Below, piece after piece: positions 34,977-46,571 of a stretch of 64,000 bases of DNA. The number at the start of each line of letters is the position of its first letter. The stretch's first letter is position 1. The position numbers were made by a program, and so were the translations under genes. The stretch comes from Diadema setosum (Eukaryota > Echinodermata > Echinoidea > Diadematoida > Diadematidae): positions 13,776,371 through 13,840,370 of the forward strand of contig CM067072.1 in assembly GCA_033980235.1 (NCBI GenBank), read 5' to 3'. The notes beneath the pieces were generated by a model. That model ran no database searches, was not told where the DNA came from, and was given only the letters and a program-made list of their open reading frames with translations.

Positions 34977-35404
34977 TCACTCAATGGCGGAAAGGTACTT
35001 TGATGGGTGTGTGAAATGCAGACCCAGTAGAGATCGAAGCAGTGGAACCAATATTTGGTGCCCTACAGTTAATACACAGCCAAGAGAAACTCCTTGATTT
35101 GTTAGTAAAGCATTAATATGAGTTTGGTGAGATGCCCATGCATGAAATGTGACACCAGTCCACAAGCATGTCAAAGGATGGCAGCATTCTCATTTAAGAC
35201 TGCCTTTTGACATACTGCACATGGGTAGTCTGGTTGGGCATTGTTTGTAGATGGCCCTGGATTTCTCTCAATTTGGCCACTCAGTAAAAGTAGAATAGCA
35301 AGATGGCTTGGAGATCTTAATTGAGCTGAATTCAAGAAGAAGTGCATGTACAACTGTACAGTACTTGACCCCTTAGCAAGGGATGCACACACTGCCACCT
35401 TCAC
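34977..35404 (-). pseudogene. Non-LTR retrotransposon N-terminus with 2A-like motif
   Basis: The minus-strand frame reads HLAILLLLSGQIERNPGP, a 2A-like ribosome-skipping motif (E-x-N-P-G-P preceded by a leucine-rich helix). It is followed by YPCAVCQKAVLNENAAIL, the start of a PHD-type zinc finger. After frame changes the zinc-finger remainder continues as CVNCGAPNIGS-like sequence down to about 34980. Non-LTR elements of sea urchins and amphioxus are known to carry 2A-like sequences near the N-terminus, usually before a PHD finger and endonuclease. The endonuclease and reverse transcriptase are missing and at least one frameshift is present, so this is a dead 5' fragment. Confidence 0.75.
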
Positions 35405-36000
35405 ACAATCAGATTCAAAGGATTCAGTGGAATTTACTTACTTGTTGGTCTTTGGTCATTACAAGTAGAATGAAAACAGTTGAAATGAAAACAAGCAGAA
35501 ATGAATGTTTTGTATTGTTCCAGGAACCCATATCGGTAGGAATTTCAAAATGTTCCTTAATTCCCAAATCTTTGAAGAAGAGTGTAAGAGTTGGCAGTGG
35601 TTGAGTGAAGTTCAACTAGAGCGGCGGTATTGTGTGTTTGGTCGCCCTCTAGATGCGAGTATATTGTAACAACAGTTGCTAGGCATGTTTCAGCCTGGTA
35701 TACACGTCCCGTTTATGTACATCTTGTGTGCTGTGATGCTACAGTTAGATCAGCCTCATATCATGTGTCTGCAGTTTTTCCACTCACAGTCCTGAATGGG
35801 TCAGTTGAAGGGATACCGAATGTGGTAGAGGATGAGTGGAGAAAGTAAAGCTAACAATGAAGTTTAAATGAATATTTGTTTTGTTTGTGGCAAATGTGTA
35901 TGGACGTTAGGGTAACGAAAGAACAGAGGAAGTAAGGGAAGCAGCGTGTGTGGATAGGACCAATGAAGTCCATCAAACGTTAGACGCGAGAGAGAAATAG
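35405..36000. other. Upstream flank of gypsy element, LTR not identified
   Basis: This segment precedes the gypsy polymerase remnant. It could hold a 5' LTR or leader, but no matching direct repeat was recognised downstream of 38500 and no gag-like frame was seen. Confidence 0.3.
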
Positions 36001-36021
36001 ACTGCTAGATCTGAGCCTGCC

Positions 36022-36600
36022 GTGAATGACGACTTTATGTCTAACGTTGACCTTTCTGACATCACTCTAGAACAACAAGAGAAGGTACGAGAAGTCCTAC
36101 ATAAGGAGAAGAATGCCTTTGCGAGAAATGACGATGACACAGGCACCATTCCGGATCTGCAAATGCACCTAAATCTCAATGACACCTCTGCGGTTCAGCG
36201 GACTTACATGTCGATTACGCGCCCACGTACTATAAGGGGAGGTGCGGAATTACATTGAGGACCTGATTAGCAGGGGGTTTGTCAAGAAGTAGACATCGCC
36301 ATATTCATCACCGGTAGTCTGCACCCACAAGAAAGATGGAGGCCTTCACCTCTGATGTATAGACTACCGGGAGTTGAATAAAAAGATCATATGAGATACA
36401 GTACACAACCCATCTCTCGCATTCAGGATGTTCTTGATGGCCTAGGAGGCAGTAGATGTTTTACGACACTAGACCAAGGGAAGGCATATCATCAAGGATA
36501 CATGACCGCCTTCGTTACACCCTGGGGCCTGTACCAATGGGTTTGTATCCCATTTGGGTTAAAGAATGCTCCAGCGATGTATCGCAACGTCGCATGGAAA
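36022..36600 (+). pseudogene. Ty3/gypsy reverse transcriptase, truncated
   Basis: Broken plus-strand frames show the N-terminal half of a gypsy reverse transcriptase: FARNDDDTGTIPDLQMHLNL, then across stops SRGFVKK, SPYSSPVVCTHKKDG, then SRCFTTLDQGKAYHQ, FVTPWGLYQWVCIPFGLKNA and PAMYRNV. The first catalytic aspartate block (T-x-L-D-x-x-x-A-Y-H-Q) and the F-G-L-x-N-A-P block are present. The expected downstream Y-x-D-D motif, the connection and RNase H are deleted, and the sequence passes directly to the pre-integrase region. In-frame stops at about 36256 and 36358 confirm inactivity. Confidence 0.9.
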
Positions 36601-37710
36601 GAACACTGGATGGCCTCACACACAAGTTCACATACAGTTTTCCTTCATGCTTTGTCAGCAGACGCCGTGGACGAAGTTGGAGGTGAAACCCCTGCGATGG
36701 ATCAAACACTGACAAGAGAGAATATCCGCCTTGCCCACGAGGAAGACCCCCAGATCAAACCCATACTGAGGGTCAAGTTGCAAGGTAAATTCCCCAGTCG
36801 GAAGAGTCAGATGAACTTGAACCCTACATCACGTCGCCTTTTGCATGAGTGGAAGCAGTTACAGGTGGCCGAAGATGGCATCTTGTTCCGGAAAACCACC
36901 AGCTGACAGCAAATGTTGCTCCCTGAGTGCCACCATCAAGTTGCATTGAAGTATCGCCATGATGATATGGGCCATCAAGGCGCAGATAGTGTCCTATCCC
37001 TCTTGCGAGACAGATTTTACTGGCCACACATGCAGTGCAATGTTGAACATTACATCACACAACATGCTCATGCATCAAGGATAAGAAACCCACCAAGAAC
37101 ACAAGGGCACCTCTCATCCCCACTGTCACTTCACAACCCTTCGAGTTAGTTTCGCTAGATTTCCTGCATCTCAAGAAAAGCACTGGTGGGCATGAATACA
37201 TCTTGGTCATTGCTGACCATTACACCAGATTTGCCCAGGCATACTCGACATCTAACAAGAGCGGGAAAACAGCAGCCACCAAGTTCTTCAAGACATTCTT
37301 CCACAGGATTCTCACCCTTCTTCCTACTCTACGGCAGATCTCCCCGCCAACCTGTCGATCTTGCTTTTGGACTCCACACCATGTAGGACCAGCATGCCTC
37401 TCGAGATCACACAGAGTATGTGAAAAGGTGGCAACAGCAGATGAAAAAGGCACATGCCTTAGCATCAAAGAGAATGTCAACTGCAGCAGGACTCCACAAG
37501 CAGGGGTATGACAAGAAGGTGTACACTTACGTTCTCGTGCCAGGTGACAGTTTCTTGGTCAAAAATAGACACTGTCTACACCCTTGTATCTCAAAGGGAG
37601 AGATGCCAGTGTATGAGATCGCTCCAGAGAATGGAAAGGGATGGACGCGAATCCTCCACCGGAATCATCTCCGTCCCTGCGACTATCTCAAATCACCAGC
37701 TGTATAGGTC
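36601..37710 (+). pseudogene. Ty3/gypsy integrase region, deleted and frameshifted
   Basis: The linker (LTRENIRLAHEEDPQIKPIL) is followed by the integrase zinc-binding module, HDDMGHQGADSVLSLLRDRF then YWPHM. Its expected cysteine pair is replaced by histidine, alanine and serine residues near 37065. The core starts as [20 protein letters not shown] with the first catalytic aspartate. It then jumps to [20 protein letters not shown], so the middle of the core with the other acidic residues is missing. The C-terminal part (NRHCLHPCISKGEMPVYEIA, GWTRILHRNHLRPCDYL) is recognisable. Stops and shifts separate the pieces. Confidence 0.88.
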
Positions 37711-38502
37711 TTCCACATGCCTCACAGCCCAGCCACAAACTCAGTTCTAAACAAGTAACTCCCAGAAGAGACAGAACAACTCAACGGCCCTCGCCACAAG
37801 TGGACTCAGACTCTGACGACTCAGAGACTGAATATTACATGGAATTTGCGCGACGTCAGGGACCCATTGACCCCTAAAATGAGGATCGATAGTCAAATGA
37901 GGAGCAGCCAATCACAAATCCTGTTGATAATGAACCCCATTCATTAAATGACTGAGGTAGATGGTGCAAATGATGTTAATGGCCAGCAAGAAGGTGTGGT
38001 TCCACCCCAGGTGATCCATCCAGAAGATGAAGGTCACCCTCCAGAAACTGCTGTCCAAGATCAACCGCCTTCACAAAATGTCTCACCTTCAGTGGGTAGA
38101 AGGACGTCTAGCCGTGCCAGAAGGCCTCCCACGCTTCTGACATATGACCAATTGGGACAACCTTCATCAAATATGTTGCAATTAAACAATATGGCAGCCC
38201 ACACCCACAAATGGCTGTATACCCATTCATCTTATCAGCCCACTCAAAAATCTAATCAACCCGTACATCACCTCCAGCCGATCCACCAACCGCATGGGGA
38301 GACATCACAGCCGCCTCCTCTCCAATCCTCCAGTCTTCCTCCATACCTCTTTCCAAACCAGTACCCCACCCATTTTCAGCACCAAACTCTCCCCCAATTC
38401 ATTGTTAACCCATATACACCACCGATGACTCTGTTCCAGACTTGTGGCCTGAGTAAAACTCATCACTACCATCAAGGCCCAGGTGTTTACCAGCGTGACT
38501 GA
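37711..38502 (+). pseudogene. Ty3/gypsy polyprotein C-terminal tail
   Basis: A proline- and glutamine-rich plus-strand frame, open from 37948 to 38502, contains GRRTSSRARRPPTLLTYDQL. This resembles the basic 'R-R-S-x-R-x-R-x-P-P' tail found after the integrase of many gypsy elements. It follows the integrase remnant directly. No env-like frame is seen. A purine-rich stretch at about 38966-38985 could be the polypurine tract, but no LTR was recognised after it. Confidence 0.6.
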
Positions 38503-39064
38503 AGAGGATAGACCACACCAGGACTCTACTTCCCAACAATGACCCCGAGACAGAGGAAACACCATGGGGAATGCCAGAGGGAGAGAGGAAAATAACCCAC
38601 CATATAACTGTGACTGTTGAGTTCATAATGAAGATAGCTTTGCAGGGGAAGACAGAGAAGTGAAGAGCAAACCTATGCGTAATGTTTCCAGACAAGTGAA
38701 TCGGGATGTAAGATTATGTCAGAGAATACATTGTGAAAAGGAATTATGTTGCAATGACAAACACAAATTTGTGTCTCAAGATAATGTCCTGATTCCCTGC
38801 ACTGCTTTTATCATTTGAACTGATGTTTATCGAATTGTACAGAAATATAAAACCTGTTTTAATCGAAATCTTGTAGATTTAATGGCTTGCACTCAACTGG
38901 ACTTATGCACTCCAGGTTTGAGGCCATGCCAAAACGGTTCCAGTATTAAAAAGGAGTAAAACTGGAAGCGAAGGGGAGAGATTCCTGACTCTGATTAATG
39001 AAATACAGGTACTCCAGGAGGTACGATAGAAAATGTTGTTTGAAGTGAAGTAATCATCAAATTA

Positions 39065-39325
39065 GCATTCGAAGGAGATAGATTTTTATTTTGCATTTAA
39101 TATCATGGGTATCCTGATGTTGAGTGTCGTGGAAGACATTATTTTAGGAGTAGAAGAGTGAAGAATGTTGAGAGGAAAGAGTGACGTGGAAGCTAAAAGA
39201 CCTTTGCTACATTGGCACAGGGTTTACAGATAAAAGCCAACATCAAACTTCAAACACAAGAAACACCTTGAATACAAGAAAACAAGTTCTCATTGCTACG
39301 TAGTAAGTAGCATACAACTAGCCCA
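39065..39325 (-). other. Probable 3' UTR of the micro-exon gene
   Basis: The sequence follows the TAA of the last exon on the minus strand. An AATAAA polyadenylation signal (reverse complement of TTTATT) lies at 39085-39090, about 240 bases after the stop. No other gene is seen here. Confidence 0.5.
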
Positions 39326-39433
39326 TTATTTCTCATAGTATTTTTTGCGAAATTGCTGGTGTCTGCACTTGTCCATAAATTGCTTCTTAGTGACCCGGTC
39401 ATCTATCTTCAGACTCTTGTAAACCAGTGTCAT
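39326..39433 (-). CDS. Last exon of the micro-exon gene
   Basis: On the minus strand the acceptor CTTGTTTTCACTGCAG opens this exon in phase 0. It reads MTLVYKSLKIDDRVTKKQFM and ends RHQQFRKKYYEK followed by TAA at 39326-39328, giving 35 codons plus stop. The peptide is rich in lysine and arginine and looks helical. Together with the previous exon it resembles the short basic, possibly SANT/Myb-like tails at the C-terminus of recombinase-derived animal proteins, but that is an inference. The acceptor, phase and stop make the exon itself well supported. Confidence 0.75.
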   Translation of the reverse strand: MTLVYKSLKIDDRVTKKQFMDKCRHQQFRKKYYEK

Positions 39434-40947
39434 CTGCAGTGAAAACAAGAATATGCCACACTATTTAGTTGTTATAATAAAAATGCCATAAATAGAAAAT
39501 GTACCAAAATTGTACTCATGGAATTATCATTTAACTTAGCAATTATATAGGGCAATATTACAAAGCTTCACCCAATTTTCTTGGCAAATACCTACATCCT
39601 GTGCATGAGTCAACTTTGCATTTTGCAGTCAATCACAGCACAAATTTACTTGGGGCATCTATGTATGAAGCTCTGATGAGCCATTATATGTATACTGCTC
39701 ATGTGAGATATACATGTATATGTTTTTCTTCATTTAGCATCTTGTTGCTTCTTGAAGAACAATACCTTGTGGAATCATAAATTGCCACCATCTTAATTCT
39801 TGACTGTAGACCTACAATATCAATGGCAACTTTCAAATTTACTGGCAACACAAAATGGAACTAATTAACAGTTTATTTACAAAAGTGTATGTCATCAATA
39901 TATAATTCATAAAAACAATTCGAGTGAACATTTTGATTTCTATTTATCATCCCACTGACAATAACTTGAGATATTGAATGTGACATGCCCATACGGCGTC
40001 ATAAAGTATTTTCATTTGCAACACATCCAAATTATTGTGCATCATCAATGGCCAGGTTGGACGCTTGCAGGCAATGGTAAATTAGTTCTAATGAACTAGA
40101 GTTTCCTGTACTAGTTTTCATAACCGGTTTAGGCAAGCTGTTCTTTGATATAACAGATAATTTCCATAGACATCATTTTAATTATACTTAAGACTATTCT
40201 TCAAGTTATTAACAAGGAGGAACACAATCATTGCAGTTGTTAGGGAAGCTTTTAAAATGAATTATTATTTATAGCAAAATTCTGAATTGCTGTTTATTGC
40301 ATTACTTTCATACTAAGTCTATTAACTCTTTATGAAACCACTAGTGTGCCACATTCTGAGATGCCAATGCCATGCTTTAGGAAAACCTGTTTTTCAAATC
40401 TATGACACTTTTACAGATTTCTGTTACTAGCCTGGAGATGAAGAGAGTAAAGTTGTGGAGGAAATCATCTATTTTTGCTTTGATGTTAATTGTACGAAAA
40501 ATCTACAGTGGATGACTGTTTTCCTTTCAAATGACCAGTGGCTACATCATTGTACAGGCATGATTTTGCACTCAAAACAGTTGCTGACATTTAGAATTTC
40601 CCTCCAAATCTAGTAGGTCACAACGCTCAATAGTCAAACATCACATAAAATGCAAGATGTGACAGGAATTGAATCGCAAGAAACTTCTTCACTGAGCCGT
40701 GGCTTTTGGCGATTTATGGCTTAGTGTGGTCAGATTCGCACATTTGAGAAGAATTTGCGAAGTTGCACACTGTTGACTGAGTTGGGTGTGCGAAAATTGT
40801 ACATAAAGACTTACGTAGCTTTCCATAACAGAATGCGATGTGCAAACACAGTTTCTAGCATTACGATCTTGTTCATTAAAAAAGAATGAAGAAATGACAC
40901 TGAAAGTGTTAAAATCATTTTGCCATGAGAGAAAAGTGCATCCTTAC
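39434..40947 (-). other. Intron of the micro-exon gene
   Basis: Intron between the exons at 40948-41046 and 39326-39433. It contains a family C MITE at 40322-40814. No further exon was recognised. Confidence 0.6.
40322..40814. mobile_element. MITE, family C
   Basis: The left end TTAACTCTTTATGAAACC and nearby GTGTGCCACA pair with the right end GTACATAAAGACTTA. Internal words match the copies at 29367-29921 and 46853-47369 (TTTTGCTTTGAT, CTTTCAAATG, CTCAAAACAG). It lies in an intron of the micro-exon gene. Confidence 0.65.
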
Positions 40948-41046
40948 CAGCTTCTGGTAGCTCTGCGGATGCTCCTTGGTTTTGTTGTGTGTACAAATGT
41001 TGATTACTCTGCTGAGCAATTTATGTTCTTCTTCAGGAGTGAGGAG
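40948..41046 (-). CDS. Penultimate exon of the micro-exon gene
   Basis: The acceptor TTTTCTTCCCTCAAACAATGCAG and donor AAGCTG|GTAAGG bound a 99-nt, phase-0 exon on the minus strand. It encodes LLTPEEEHKLLSRVINICTH and ends NKTKEHPQSYQKL. The L-T-P-E-E-E-x-x-L-L start suggests a helical DNA-binding-like module (SANT/Myb-type helix), continued in the last exon with K-x-x-x-R-V-T-K-K-x-F. I do not recognise a named family. Borders and phase are good. Confidence 0.78.
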
Positions 41047-41123
41047 CTGCATTGTTTGAGGGAAGAAAATGAAAATTGGGCATTCAATTAAAAAATCAAT
41101 AGAACCAAATGCACACAGTGATA

Positions 41124-41297
41124 CAGTACACTCCTGTCATAACAGACATGGTTAAAACGAAATTCTGGTTACAACGAAATAAACATTTAGACTGCAACAT
41201 TATCCTATGTTTTTTACTGTTCATTTGTTCGGTCACAATGAAATTTCTATATAACGAAACAAAATTGTTGAGAATTTGTTATAATGGGAGTCCACAG
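41124..41297. mobile_element. Pogo-like MITE with TA target
   Basis: TA flanks both ends. The left CAGTACACTCCTGTCATAAC pairs with the right TTGTTATAATGGGAGTCCACAG. This is the same family as 31459-31654. It lies upstream (minus-strand sense) of the exon at 40948-41046. Confidence 0.75.
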
Positions 41298-41359
41298 TAC
41301 ATCATGTATATTACTGTATGCAGTCACTTCAGAAAGCAGATGCCATATGATACAGGTTA

Positions 41360-42160
41360 TTAACCCTATTCTCACCGGAGGGGGGCCATTTTGCCCCCCC
41401 CCCTCGACGTTTCGCGTGATTATTCCGCAACGCATGATGCTTTTGCCACAACATTTTACGACTTTTTTCTTTCAAGTATTGTGCAACTTTTGAGACCAAA
41501 TTTGTTGCTCTCGGGCATACCGTTTTGAAGCCCCGCCCCTTTGAAAAAAATTTGTCGACCCAAAAATTGCTCAAGAACGTGATTTTATGTACGAATCCAA
41601 TGTAAATTGCGTTTTTGCAATTAATTCATATAAAATCAAATATTTTTACTTTCAATGGCTGATAATGATTAATTTCAGCCTGATTAAGCTTTTAAAAAGT
41701 TTTATGCGACAAATATTGATAAAAAAACCAACAGAAACAAAAAGTAAAAAAACAATGAAATACATGAGAAATTCAATAAACAATAAAATACATAAGAAAT
41801 AATTATGAAGCCGAATTTTTGCTTCAGTATCATTGTTGAGGATATTGAAAAGAATATGTTCACCAAAAATTAGAAGTCTTTGAGCTTTATTTTTTTATTT
41901 ATAGGCAAAAAAAAATATAATATTTTGCATAAATTAGCATAAATTAATAATATAAAATACATAAATTAAAATGTGAAAAATCTAACTATACGGTCTTGTA
42001 GATTATATTGGCCTCTTCCTCAGTGCAAATTTTCGCAAGGATCGCGCGATCCATGACTGAGATCTGAAGGGGATGGGGGGGGGGGGGGGGCCAAAAAGCC
42101 CCCCCCCCCCCCCCCCCGTGCTTTCAAGTCCCTCAAGAAACTCGGTGGGATTAGGGTTAA
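41360..42160. mobile_element. TTAA-flanked element, family D (CCCTAWTCYCACCG)
   Basis: The left end TTAACCCTATTCTCACCGG is mirrored by the right end CTCGGTGGGATTAGGGTTAA. C-runs and G-runs lie just inside both ends. The 800-bp interior is AT-rich and has no recognisable transposase. Confidence 0.8.
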
Positions 42161-43182
42161 ACGTTTGTAATTTCCTGAGTATTCTACTTTGTGATTTTAC
42201 CACTCCTAGTGTGATCCCAGCTGTGTCTGCGCTGTCTAGCTACGATTAGCATATTCCTAGGCATTTTGCGCCTTTCCTGAGTGATTCCAAGGACACTCCT
42301 ACAAAGACTTCCCTGGAGTGTCAAAAGGGCTTTTTACTTTCACAGATTTCTACTTTGTCCCGTACCAACGGTGAGTGTAAAAAGCTGCAAAGATTGGTAC
42401 GGGACTGACGATAGTCTTGGGTCAGCGAAAGTACGGGGTTAAGAAAGTGTAAAAAGGGCTTTAGGACATGAAGAACTTTTTTTTTTATTCTACCTATTTT
42501 TAATCTATCTTTTATTTTTTGCATTTGACGGAGTAAGAATGCCAAAATGATAGAATTTGCTTCAGCAACAGTAGACACCAGCCCTTACACAAAAACAAAT
42601 GCAAAATAACTGTTTGTTCCTGACATGCCATATGACAGTGTGAGGAAAGAGTCATGAAGCATTATTCTATCAAGGTATAGAATTGATCAATATTCAAACT
42701 AGAGAAGCACTTTGAGAGCGCAGACCTCCGCCAAGGATGCAAATCATTTTCACCACTGATCTTGTTCTTCCATGGAGATATCAGTGATTTCCACCCATAC
42801 GTACTTTAGGCCTGCGGATTGAGGCTGAATTTGGGGGTCAACTGGCAACTATCGTATAACAAACAAATTTTGTAATTTTTATCTGGATCTCTCTATTATA
42901 CTGACGCAATCTCGCCGTGATTTTTTTAAAAATAACTATGGGAGGAAAGGGGGATTCCCAACTCCTTGAGAACTCCTATACAAACACACATGAATTACAT
43001 ATTACTTCCAACATGATTAACATACATTACATCAAATTTCCTTCCAAATTGCTTACCTTCAGACATTTTAACATCCCCAAACATCCCCAAATGTAACAAT
43101 GAAAAGGTTGCAGTATACACACATGTGGTACTACAATGGGCTACATCAGTACATGTGTATGTATATGCACATGTATAAAGCA

Positions 43183-43259
43183 TTGAGTCTCCCGTATCCG
43201 GCCAAATCCCTTATCCGGATGAGCCCCGGTCCCGACTTGTCCGGATACGAGAGGTTCAA
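43183..43259. mobile_element. Very short pogo-like MITE (77 bp)
   Basis: The left end TTGAGTCTCCCGTATCCGG is mirrored by the right end CCGGATACGAGAGGTTCAA. The whole element is nearly palindromic. Similar TTGARYCTCxCGTATCCGG sequences are typical of pogo/Tigger derivatives. Confidence 0.75.
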
Positions 43260-43271
43260 CTCTATATGCAT

Positions 43272-43695
43272 GGCTCGACACTAACTTTTTTGTTTGGTGG
43301 CCCGATGGGGCCACCAAAATCCTAAATTTCAAATTTTTGGTGGCCCGAGAGAAAAATTTGGTGTCCCGAAAAAAACACAATAAAAAACATTAAAAGTCTT
43401 TTTTTTTCATGAGTCAAATATTTAAGATTTATGATAGTAAGAATTAGAAGTTGGACATATCTACTCATAAATAAACTTCAGCAAACTTGCAATACTCTTA
43501 GGCATTCATTCAGTCCTTTTCATCCATCCTTTGAACAAATTTAACTGATTTCCGGCGCAAAAAGTTACAAATTTATTGACATAATTTTCAAAAAATTTTG
43601 GTGGCCTGAGGCGGGCCACCAAATTTGCCCTTTTTAAAAATTTGGTGGCCCGACTTTCATTTTTGGTGGCCTCAGGCCACCGTTAGTGTCGAGCC
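43272..43695. mobile_element. Foldback element with GGGCTCGACACTAAC ends
   Basis: The left end GGCTCGACACTAAC and right end GTTAGTGTCGAGCC are inverted. Inside both ends the words GGTGGCCCGA and GGGCCACC repeat many times, giving several possible stems. It is non-coding. Confidence 0.8.
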
Positions 43696-43759
43696 CTGGT
43701 ATATGTCTTAAGAAACTTACCAGTAAAATTTACCCAGAATTTCTGCGTCAATACATGCC

Positions 43760-43800
43760 TCAAACCCCCCCCCCCCCAAAAAAAAAAAAAAAAAAAAAAA
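43760..43800. repeat. Poly-C then poly-A tract
   Basis: A C-run of 13 bases is followed by an A-run of about 22. Confidence 0.9.
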
Positions 43801-44551
43801 TGAATGGGAATTTTAGGATATCTCAAGTGTTCATAATACAACTGACCTTACTCATGAGATAAGTTGCCAGTGTATGTACATGTATTTCTTATTTCATGCC
43901 TTTTCTTCAAGCAAGATTGGGCCCAATTGCGACCTCTTTTTCAAAAAATCTGAGCCCAAATTAGGTCATTTCTATGGCAACTCTATACTGAAAACAAGTG
44001 ATTTTTCTCAAACAAAAAATGCAACACCCTCTCAACGATAAACACCATTTTAGATTTAAATAAGTATGTAAATTTAATTGCCTAGAGTTGAGACCTAACC
44101 TGTGAGAGACCATAGCTACCATGGTTACTCTCAAACTTGCCTGTAGCCATTATAGCACAGCTGTCCAGTTATCACAATTTTCATTTTTAGTGGTGTATTA
44201 TGTATACAAATTATTCCATCTTAGTAGCTGGATTTTTTGTTGTTTTTTGTTTTGCATTTGGCACAATCATAAGACAAGCTGACATTTTGTTCAAGCCAAT
44301 TAGGCATAGAACATAGATTAAGTCAATTTCTCATAAGATGAGACCCTCCTCCACCTCAGCCTCTACTCCCAATAAAAATGATTAGTTCATGCCTTTTCCT
44401 TTCTTGCAGTCCTGTAGGATGTTTCACCAAACTTCTCATTGGTTTCAGTTTCACTTCACTGGTTTCAGTCTCGCTATATCACTTTTCTAATTGGTATGTT
44501 TCAGTCACGAGGACTTGCTAACTAACTTTTCACGCCAAGCTGGGGTCGGTG

Positions 44552-44779
44552 TAGTGTAGTTTCTAGACGTTTTTATTTCGTCTTCATTTCTCTGAGTTAA
44601 AGGAAGCCGAGTGAGAGCGCATACCCAGTGATTGCGACGCCAGAATCGTTTTTTTGTCGCAATCACTGGGTATGCGCCCTCACTCGGCTGACGGCTGAGC
44701 GCCATACAGCGGGCTTCAATACACAAGCTGCAACTCAGAGAAATAAAGATGATATAAAAACGACTAGAAATTAAGACTA
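44552..44779. mobile_element. Foldback element with 9-bp target duplication
   Basis: GGGTCGGTG occurs directly at 44543-44551 and 44780-44788, immediately outside matching inverted ends (TAGTGTAGTTTCTAGACG at the left; right-end complement TAGTCTTAATTTCTAGTCG). An inner, nearly perfect stem pairs GCCGAGTGAGAGCGCATACC with the complement of GGTATGCGCCCTCACTCGGC around a short T-rich loop. A 9-bp target duplication is typical of Mutator-like elements, so this is probably a MULE-derived MITE. Confidence 0.8.
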
Positions 44780-45108
44780 GGGTCGGTGACGCTTGTAGCT
44801 ATTGGAGCACTGAAAATGACAAACGTATCACAGTTTTTACATTTATTTCATGAAGAATTCATCAAAACTGCATAAAACTATAAATGTACACGTTGCTAGA
44901 GATGTGAGCAATACAGTGGGATTCATTGTAAGTAGACAAAAGAACTCTGTTGAATCGTATGGAAAATGCGACTCGCGTGAGACAACTGGAAGCGAACAAA
45001 GGGCCGAGGAATCCCACAGTGCACCTGTGACAGAGCTCTTCAGCGTGCGCAGGAGTTTTTCACATTATTGGTGATAGCAAGAATTGATTTTTATGTTTGC
45101 ATGATTAC

Positions 45109-45168
45109 CTTTCCAGCAGCCACATTGGGTTGTTCATTTGGGAGCCATTCTGGGTCATCCAGTCTCTC
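45109..45168 (-). CDS. Exon of the micro-exon gene, 60 nt
   Basis: On the minus strand an acceptor (TGTTCTTAATAAAG) and a donor (GGAAAG|GTAATC) bound a 60-nt, phase-0 exon encoding ERLDDPEWLPNEQPNVAAGK. It lies directly downstream of the micro-exon array in transcript order and uses the same GTAAT-type donor. The acidic, proline-containing peptide looks like a flexible linker. No family was recognised. Confidence 0.6.
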
Positions 45169-46571
45169 CTTTATTAAGAACAATAAATGACAAGGTGCCT
45201 CAGTTATTCCATGTGAATCTAAGGCAATATTTAAACATGTTCATAATGAATAGATGGTATCATCTACAAAATTTCTATAGGATGTTATTGAAAACTTCTC
45301 TCATGTATGTGATTGTCTTTGAATGCCCTAGATAAGTTAACATTAACAGGGAAAGTTAATGTAACAAATAAAGTGAATATCAACAATCCACAAAAATCTG
45401 CAGAACTGTTTTCAATGAATTCCTCACAATAGTTAAATATAGAAATCAATGAAATGCATGGAGAAAATAGAGTTGATACATTTGTTACATTTACTTCATA
45501 CAATTACATTGCAGGGGAATCTTTGCAAGTTTCATTTTGGTTATTGGTATCATTATTATCATTTTATTCTGCATTTCAGACATTGCCTAGGTACATGTGT
45601 AAACACAACACACATTTGATTCATCATAACCAAAATTAATACCCGTACATGATCTGAATAAAAGAAAGCAAATATGATTCATATAACATAAGTTGCAATG
45701 ACTGGTCAGGACTCACATGCATGAACTCATTAACAATGAAATAAAAAGATTGTCGATATGATAAATGTGTGTACTCAAACATATGACTTCTCTTGGTAAA
45801 TCACCACCATGGGGAAAATTCATTGAAAAGCTATGCCACAGACTGAGTGTACATTGTGATCTTTTTCATTACCATTTACTTATAAGGGACTTCTTATACA
45901 TAGTGAAATAACTTTTAAAAACTTGGCCGATCATCACAATTTTGTGTGTGGTTTTACAGTTTTTACCTTGCGGGGGGTGCTCCGAGAGTTTGTCGATACC
46001 TTTGAATACAATGATGAAATAAAAGCACTCAGAAAACACAGGTCTCGACCGTGCCATGCAGCTCATTTTCACATAAACACACATGGTGAAATTAGCCCAA
46101 TTTTGCAATATATACAGTAAGCCTCTTGTTCACATCATCAGTGTCAAACTGCATGGCACCTCATCCAAGTATAGGGTTTGCTCTTTATGAAAAATTCAAA
46201 TATTGACATTGTAAGTTCATCAAACCTAAAAGGAGAAAAAAGCATGTACAAAGTCATAAATATTCCATGGTTCACTACCAAAAACTAACCATCTACTCCT
46301 TGTGTCATTATTGACTTTTAATGCTCGTCAGCACCATGAGCATCATTTATAAGAGGCAACTATTTTCTATCATTATGATGTTGTAAGGAAAATTATCTAA
46401 GATTGACTGGGTGGAAATTTAGGGCATGTCGCCTGCTTGAGGTTTTATCATGCTTGATCACAATATTGCAATGTCATACACATTTGGAGTAATGCTAGTG
46501 CCTTAATTCTATATTACAAAGCAGTTAAACATCCACATAATTCACAATTGCTTTACAATACAAAGCATTAC
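45169..46571 (-). other. Intron of the micro-exon gene
   Basis: AT-rich intron between the 60-nt exon and the last micro-exon of the array (46572-46601). No further exon was recognised. Confidence 0.5.

Noticed and set aside
43057..43130. Minus-strand block ending ATGTCTGAAG|GTAAGC, considered as a first exon
   Set aside because: The donor and start context are good, but it would begin a transcript in phase 1 in front of phase-0 exons, and no acceptor or promoter supports it.
43727..43764. Minus-strand block GCATGTATTGACGCAG... ending at a GTAAGT donor
   Set aside because: Only 38 nt, its length breaks the frame between the phase-0 exons, and its 'pyrimidine tract' is a T-run followed by a G-run that belongs to a homopolymer repeat.
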